The translations under genes and the position numbers were made by a program. From DAIDKA01 sp036521075 (GTDB taxonomy: Bacteria > Pseudomonadota > Gammaproteobacteria > Steroidobacterales > Steroidobacteraceae), in NCBI GenBank assembly GCA_036521075.1, contig DATDIL010000022.1:1-64000 (forward strand): a stretch of 64,000 nucleotides of DNA, written 5' to 3'. This document shows positions 59,732-64,000 of this stretch, piece after piece (positions within the stretch are counted from its first letter, which is position 1; every line of letters starts with the position of its first letter). The notes under the pieces are model-generated. The model did no database searches. It was not told where the DNA came from and worked only from the letters and a program-made list of their open reading frames with translations.

Positions 59732-60976
59732 GTGAACACACCGGCACCCGCGCAGAGTGACTCCACCGCGCCGGGACTCATCGTCCCGGCGCAGGCTGAT
59801 CGACTGATCAGTGAGAATCTGCAGTGTCTGCCGATCGAGTCGCTGCCATTGGTGCAGTGTTCCGGCGCCGTCTTGCGCGAGAACATCTACGGCGAGCGCG
59901 ATCAGCCGCCCTTTGATCGTGTCGCCATGGACGGCATCGCGCTCGACAGTTCCGCCGTGGGGGCCGGCCAGCGCAGTTTTGTCATCGAGGCAATTCAGGC
60001 GGCGGGCGATGCGCAGCTCACCTTGAGCCAACGCACCGGCTGCATCGAGGCCATGACCGGAGCGATACTGCCCCTGGGCTGCGACACCGTGGTTGCGGTG
60101 GAGGAGATCGTCATCGCCTCCGGCATTGCCCGTCTCAAGGACACGGTGAGCATCGAGCCCTGGGACAACGTGCACCGCCGCGGCACGGATTCACGCCAGG
60201 GCGCCTTGCTGCTGGAGGCGGGCACGCGCTTGAGCCCCCCGGAAGTTGCGATCGCCGCCAGTGCGGGCATGGCGCGTGTGCGTGTCAGCGCGCAGCCCAT
60301 GCTGGCCGTACTGTCGACCGGTAATGAACTCATCGAACCCGGCGAGCCCGTACTGCCGCACCAGATCCGCCGCTCCAATGTCTATGGCGTCATCGCCGCC
60401 CTGCGCCGCCACGGCTTCCAGCGGGTGGCGGATGACCATGTACGCGATGAGCCCGCCGAAATGCGCGCGCGCTTCAAGCAGCACCTGGACACGCATGATG
60501 TGCTGATCCTCAGCGGTGGCGTGTCCATGGGGCGCTTCGACCTGGTGCCCAGCCTGCTCACCGAACTGGGCGTACGTATGGTGTTTCATAAGGTTGCCCA
60601 GCGTCCCGGCAAACCCCTGTGGTTTGGCGTCGCGCAGTCCGGGCCCGCCGTCTTTGCCCTGCCCGGCAACCCGGTATCCACCCTGGTGTGCCTCAGCCGC
60701 TACGTCATACCCGCGTTGCTGGCGGCCATGGGTGAAACCACCCTTGCGGTACGCAAGATCCCGCTGGCGGCACCGGTAACCGTCGCCTCAAAATTCATGC
60801 AGTTCGTGCCGGTACGCACCGAAGTCGATGATTGGGGCCGGGATTGGGCGCTGCCCCGAGTCACCAACGGTTCGGGCGATTTCACCTCGCTGGCCGGCAC
60901 CGACGGCTTTGTGGAGCTCCCGGCTGGACCGAATACCTACCCGAAGGGCTTCGTGACGCGCCTGTTCCGCTGGTAA
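59732..60976 (+). CDS. moeA: Molybdopterin molybdotransferase MoeA
   Basis: 414 residues that insert molybdate into adenylylated molybdopterin. Motifs are PPFDRVAMDGIAL near residue 60, the MoCF-like GNELIEPG, LSGGVSMGRFDLV and KPLWFGV..VFALPGNPVS. The start is GTG at 59732; an ATG giving normal family length is absent. It opens the molybdenum cofactor cluster and is followed by moaA after 29 bases. Confidence 0.94.
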   Translation: MNTPAPAQSDSTAPGLIVPAQADRLISENLQCLPIESLPLVQCSGAVLRENIYGERDQPPFDRVAMDGIALDSSAVGAGQRSFVIEAIQAAGDAQLTLSQRTGCIEAMTGAILPLGCDTVVAVEEIVIASGIARLKDTVSIEPWDNVHRRGTDSRQGALLLEAGTRLSPPEVAIAASAGMARVRVSAQPMLAVLSTGNELIEPGEPVLPHQIRRSNVYGVIAALRRHGFQRVADDHVRDEPAEMRARFKQHLDTHDVLILSGGVSMGRFDLVPSLLTELGVRMVFHKVAQRPGKPLWFGVAQSGPAVFALPGNPVSTLVCLSRYVIPALLAAMGETTLAVRKIPLAAPVTVASKFMQFVPVRTEVDDWGRDWALPRVTNGSGDFTSLAGTDGFVELPAGPNTYPKGFVTRLFRW

Positions 60977-61005
60977 TCGCCCCATGACGCCCAAATAATG
61001 GTGGC

Positions 61006-62058
61006 ATGGCGCCCACGGAAGTCATCGTCCCGCTCAATGCCCTGCGCCCGCGTGACCGGCTGAATCGGCCGCTGCGGGACTTGCGCATTTCGGTCATGGA
61101 CCGCTGCAACTTCCGTTGTCCCTACTGCATGCCGCGCGAGCAGTTCCACGAGAGTTACCGCTTTCTGAAGTCCTCGCAGCGCTTGTCGTTCGAAGAAATC
61201 CTGCGGCTGGCGCGGCTGTTTGTCGCCCAGGGGGTGCGCAAGATCCGCCTCACCGGCGGGGAGCCGCTGCTGCGCGCGAATCTTGCCGACCTCATCGGCG
61301 ACCTGACGAGCATCGCCGGAGTCGAGGATGTCGCGCTGACGACCAATGGCATCCTGCTGGAACGTCATGCGGCGGAACTGAAGGCCGCGGGACTGAACCG
61401 CATCACGGTGAGCCTGGACAGCCTGGATCCTCAAGTGTTTGCCCGCATGAGCGGCGGCTTCGGCGTCGTCAACGAAGTCCTGGCCGGCATCGAGGCGGCC
61501 AGGCGCGCCGATCTGACGCCCATCAAACTCAACGCCGTGGTACAGCGCGGCATCAACGATCATACCGTGCTCGATCTGGTCGAGCGCTTTCGCGGCACTG
61601 GCGTGATCGTACGCTTCATCGAATACATGGACGTTGGCAACCGCAACCAGTGGGAAGCGCAGCGCGTCGTGCCCTCCAAAGAGCTGGTCGGGCTGATCAA
61701 TGCGCGCTGGCCCATCGAGCCTCTGGAACAGAATTATCGCGGCGAAGTCGCACGCCGCTATGGATTCACGGACGGTGTGGGCGAAGTGGGCTTCATTTCC
61801 TCGGTCACCCAGGCATTCTGCGGCGACTGCTCGCGCGCGCGCCTGTCATCTGACGGCGCCCTGTACACCTGCCTGTTTGCGGCGCACGGCACCACGTTGC
61901 GCGATCCGCTGCGGGCCGGCGCCACGGACGATGAGCTCGCGCAGATAATCCGTCAGGTCTGGTCCGCACGCGAGGATCGCTACAGCGAGCTGCGCGCCAA
62001 CCTGCGCGATGCGAGCGGCGATCACACCAAAATTGAGATGTACTACATCGGCGGTTGA
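61006..62058 (+). CDS. moaA: GTP 3',8-cyclase (radical SAM) MoaA
   Basis: 350-residue enzyme for the first step of molybdopterin synthesis. The radical-SAM cluster Cys34, Cys38 and Cys41 (CNFRCPYC) is followed by KIRLTGGEPLLR. The C-terminal 4Fe-4S ligands lie in FCGDCSRARLSSDGALYTCL. The C-terminus is the expected YYIGG. ATG at 61006. MoaC starts two bases after its stop; the two proteins act consecutively. Confidence 0.97.
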   Translation: MAPTEVIVPLNALRPRDRLNRPLRDLRISVMDRCNFRCPYCMPREQFHESYRFLKSSQRLSFEEILRLARLFVAQGVRKIRLTGGEPLLRANLADLIGDLTSIAGVEDVALTTNGILLERHAAELKAAGLNRITVSLDSLDPQVFARMSGGFGVVNEVLAGIEAARRADLTPIKLNAVVQRGINDHTVLDLVERFRGTGVIVRFIEYMDVGNRNQWEAQRVVPSKELVGLINARWPIEPLEQNYRGEVARRYGFTDGVGEVGFISSVTQAFCGDCSRARLSSDGALYTCLFAAHGTTLRDPLRAGATDDELAQIIRQVWSAREDRYSELRANLRDASGDHTKIEMYYIGG

Positions 62059-62060
62059 AC

Positions 62061-62561
62061 ATGGCATCGGGACTCACACATCTGACGGCTCGCAACCAAC
62101 CGACCATGGTCGATGTCGGTGAGAAGCAAATCACGCGTCGGGTTGCGACCGCCGAAGCGCGTCTCCGCCTGCCGCGCGCCGTGCTGCTGGCGCTGCGCAG
62201 GACCGGCCATCGCACCAAGAAAGGTCCGATCTTTGATACCGCGATCATCGCCGGCGTCATGGCGGCGAAGCGCACGGCAGAGTTTATTCCGTTCTGCCAT
62301 CCCCTGAGCCTGGACCACTGCAAGCTGCAGCTCGGGCCGGCCCCCGGCGGCATTCGTATCCTGTGTACCGCCTCGGTCCAGGGCCGCACGGGAGTCGAAA
62401 TGGAGGCTCTGACTGGCGCCACCGTTGCCGCCCTGACGGTCTACGACATGTGCAAAGCCCTGTCCCACGACATCGAAATCACCGGCATCCGGCTGCTGGC
62501 CAAAACCGGTGGAAAACACGATTTCAGCCGCGGTTCGACCCGGCGGCCCTCGCGGCCGTAA
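62061..62561 (+). CDS. moaC: Cyclic pyranopterin monophosphate synthase MoaC
   Basis: 166 residues; converts the MoaA product to cyclic pyranopterin monophosphate. Family phrases: MVDVGEKQITRRVATAEARL, KKGPIFDTAIIAGVMAAKRTAEFIPFCHPL, GVEMEALTGATVAALTVYDMCKAL and GGKHDFSRG. ATG at 62061 was chosen over an overlapping TTG two codons upstream. It lies ten bases before the mobA-moaD fusion. Confidence 0.97.
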   Translation: MASGLTHLTARNQPTMVDVGEKQITRRVATAEARLRLPRAVLLALRRTGHRTKKGPIFDTAIIAGVMAAKRTAEFIPFCHPLSLDHCKLQLGPAPGGIRILCTASVQGRTGVEMEALTGATVAALTVYDMCKALSHDIEITGIRLLAKTGGKHDFSRGSTRRPSRP

Positions 62562-62570
62562 AATCCCCCC

Positions 62571-63413
62571 ATGACTGCTCCCCTATACGGTTTGGTACTG
62601 GCCGGCGGCCGCAGCAAGCGCATGCGGCGTGACAAGGCCACCTTGGCCTACCAGGGCCGAAATCAGCTCGACCGCGCCATGGAATTGCTCGATTCCTGTG
62701 TCGAACGGGCCTTCGTGTCGGTGCGCGCGGATCAGCGCGCCGATCAGGCACGCGCGCGCTACCCGCAGGTGGTGGATCTGCATGAGGACCTGGGCCCCAT
62801 TGCCGGCATTGCGGCCGCCCAGGCGCTGGCGCCGGCCGCGGCCTGGCTGGTGCTGGGTTGTGACTTGCCCTACATTGATTCGGGCACCGTGGCGCACTTG
62901 ATCGCGCATCGGGATCCGGCGCGCAGCGCGACCGCCTTCCGATCCAGCCATGACGGCCTGCCCGAACCCCTGTGCGCCATCTACGAGCCGCGCAGTGCCG
63001 CCGCAATCCTGGAACGCATCAACGCCGGCAAGTCCTGTCCACGCAAATTCCTGATCCAGTCTGATGCCCGGTTGCTGGAGCAGCCAGATCCGCGCGTGTT
63101 GGACAATATCAACACGCCCGAACAGTACAGCGCGGCCAGCGGCACACTGCGCGCGCCGCAAGGAACGGATTCCATGCAGATCAAAGTGCAGTACTACGCC
63201 GTTCTGCGTGAACAGGCCGGGCGCAGCGAAGAGACCGTCGCGACGGCGGCACGCACGCCGCGCGACCTGTACGCGGAACTGCAGCGACGGCATCCATTCT
63301 CCCTCGGCGCCGACAGCTTGCGCGTCGCCATCAATGCCGAGTTCAGCGACTGGTCCCAGCCGCTGGTGGAGGGCGACGCGGTGGTGTTCATTCCGCCCGT
63401 GGCCGGCGGCTGA
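62571..63413 (+). CDS. MobA-MoaD fusion: molybdenum cofactor guanylyltransferase and sulfur carrier
   Basis: 280 residues without an internal stop. Residues 1-190 are a MobA-type nucleotidyltransferase (LAGGRSKRMRRDK, LGCDLPYID, PEPLCAIYE, NTPEQY), which attaches GMP to molybdopterin. Residues 202-280 are a MoaD ubiquitin-like fold (VQYYAVLREQAGRSEE) ending in the functional Gly-Gly. An internal ATG at 63174 with AGGA nine bases upstream could also release free MoaD. The following gene encodes MoaE plus a MoeB-like adenylylating domain, so all partners of MoaD activation are adjacent. Confidence 0.92.
   Translation: MTAPLYGLVLAGGRSKRMRRDKATLAYQGRNQLDRAMELLDSCVERAFVSVRADQRADQARARYPQVVDLHEDLGPIAGIAAAQALAPAAAWLVLGCDLPYIDSGTVAHLIAHRDPARSATAFRSSHDGLPEPLCAIYEPRSAAAILERINAGKSCPRKFLIQSDARLLEQPDPRVLDNINTPEQYSAASGTLRAPQGTDSMQIKVQYYAVLREQAGRSEETVATAARTPRDLYAELQRRHPFSLGADSLRVAINAEFSDWSQPLVEGDAVVFIPPVAGG
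63161..63176 (+). promoter_or_regulatory. Possible internal ribosome site and start for free MoaD
   Basis: AGGA at 63161-63164 lies nine bases before an in-frame ATG at 63174, exactly where the MoaD domain begins inside the fusion gene. This would allow separate translation of a 79-residue MoaD ending in Gly-Gly. Confidence 0.4.
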
Positions 63414-63435
63414 CGGCACTGCCGATGCATCCACC

Positions 63436-64000
63436 GTGAATTCCTTCAGCTTCGCCAAGGGCCCCATCGACACCGAAGTCGAACGGCTGCAGGTCACGGA
63501 CCCGGCCTGCGGCGGCTATGCCTCGTTTGAAGGCTGGATACGCGACCACAACGAAGGCCAGCAGGTGCGGCACCTGGAGTACGAGGCCTTCGAACTGCTG
63601 GCGACCAAGGAAGGCGCGCGCATCATCGCCGAGGCCGTGGCGCGCTTTGGCGTCGAACACGCCGCTTGCGTGCACCGCGTCGGTGATCTGCAGCTGGGCG
63701 AGATGGCCGTGTGGGTGGGCGTCAGCGCGCGGCACCGGGAGGAAGCCTTTCTGGCTTGCCGCTACATCATCGATGAGGTCAAACATCGCGTCCCGATCTG
63801 GAAGAAGGAGCATTACTGCAACGGTGATTCCGGCTGGGTGAACTGCGAGCGCTGCGCCGCGGTCGCGCACGATCATGCGCATACCCATGCTGCGGACCAC
63901 GGTCACGACCACGCCCCGATCCAATCCGCCAACGCCCGTCCCGGCGCCGACTATTCACGCCAGCAGGCGTTGAAGGAAGTAGGCGCGGAAGGTCAGGCCA
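63436..64000 (+). CDS. moaE: MoaE fused to a MoeB/ThiF-like domain (cut by window end)
   Basis: Starts with GTG at 63436 and remains open to the edge (188 codons seen). Residues 1-135 or so are MoaE, the catalytic subunit of molybdopterin synthase: GWIRDHNEGQQVRHLEYEAF, GEMAVWVGVSARHREEAFLACRYIIDEVK and the Lys-bearing WKKEHYCNG. A His/Asp-rich linker (AHDHAHTHAADHGHDHAP) follows, then DYSRQQALKEVGAEGQA, which matches the N-terminus of MoeB/ThiF adenylyltransferases. The rest of that domain lies to the right of the window. Confidence 0.88.
   Translation, partial: MNSFSFAKGPIDTEVERLQVTDPACGGYASFEGWIRDHNEGQQVRHLEYEAFELLATKEGARIIAEAVARFGVEHAACVHRVGDLQLGEMAVWVGVSARHREEAFLACRYIIDEVKHRVPIWKKEHYCNGDSGWVNCERCAAVAHDHAHTHAADHGHDHAPIQSANARPGADYSRQQALKEVGAEGQA

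Overview
The window is 64 kb of densely coding, high-GC DNA that reads as the chromosome of a free-living Gammaproteobacterium. Supporting marks are the queA-tgt-yajC-secD order, the adjacent xerD and dsbC pair, the very large NAD-glutamate dehydrogenase, RraB, ZapE and the compact molybdopterin cluster. Several families (large NAD-GDH, PadR next to a TonB-type gene, MoaE-ThiF fusion) are familiar from Xanthomonadales, Nevskiales and Steroidobacter-like lineages, but the exact taxon is an inference. Two tRNA genes are present (Leu-CAA, Arg-UCG). I saw no rRNA, CRISPR array, insertion sequence, prophage or replication origin. No stretch over 300 bases lacks a gene or remnant.

Layout. 1-3706 (-): queuosine and Sec genes queA, tgt, yajC, secD (secD runs off the left edge). 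3758-5902 (-): an ECF sigma factor, a single-pass membrane partner and a double-PDZ exported protein. 5987-6073: tRNA-Leu. 6077-8985 (-): an alpha/beta hydrolase and a ferritin-like/CDGSH iron-sulfur fusion. 9035-9992 (+): Nudix hydrolase and seven-iron ferredoxin. 10026-11745 (-): xerD, dsbC. 11997-21768 (+): acyltransferase, HSD10-like dehydrogenase, ETF-ubiquinone oxidoreductase, zapE, NAD-GDH, gpmA. 21765-26570 (-): a TPP-riboswitch-controlled thiamine salvage operon (TonB-dependent receptor, YkoF-type thiamine-binding protein, PnuT, thiamine-kinase-like protein), followed by a 2Fe-2S ferredoxin and an RraB-like protein.

26653-37027: PhzF-like isomerase, MFS exporter and ModF-like double ATPase, glpD-glpK, a GGDEF protein, a LigB-type dioxygenase and a YdcF/ElyC protein. 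37076-50995 (-): a nearly gapless eight-gene operon (DUF4159, VWA/GATase-like, caspase-fold protein, TPR-gluzincin, MoxR ATPase, DUF58, BatA-like, DUF4175) ending in a remnant of a SnoaL-like gene. This is the best candidate for an under-described system: an AAA+ chaperone, three VWA-type proteins and two protease-fold proteins translationally coupled at the envelope.

51148-59693: multicopper oxidase, Wzi-like porin, CAP-domain protein, PadR regulator followed by a split TonB-type gene, an HDOD protein, tRNA-Arg, a flavin amine oxidase and a small secreted protein. 59732-64000 (+): the molybdenum cofactor cluster moeA, moaA, moaC, a mobA-moaD fusion and a moaE-moeB/thiF fusion cut by the right edge. 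Many genes here start with GTG or TTG and overlap the preceding stop by 1-4 bases, so translational coupling is common.
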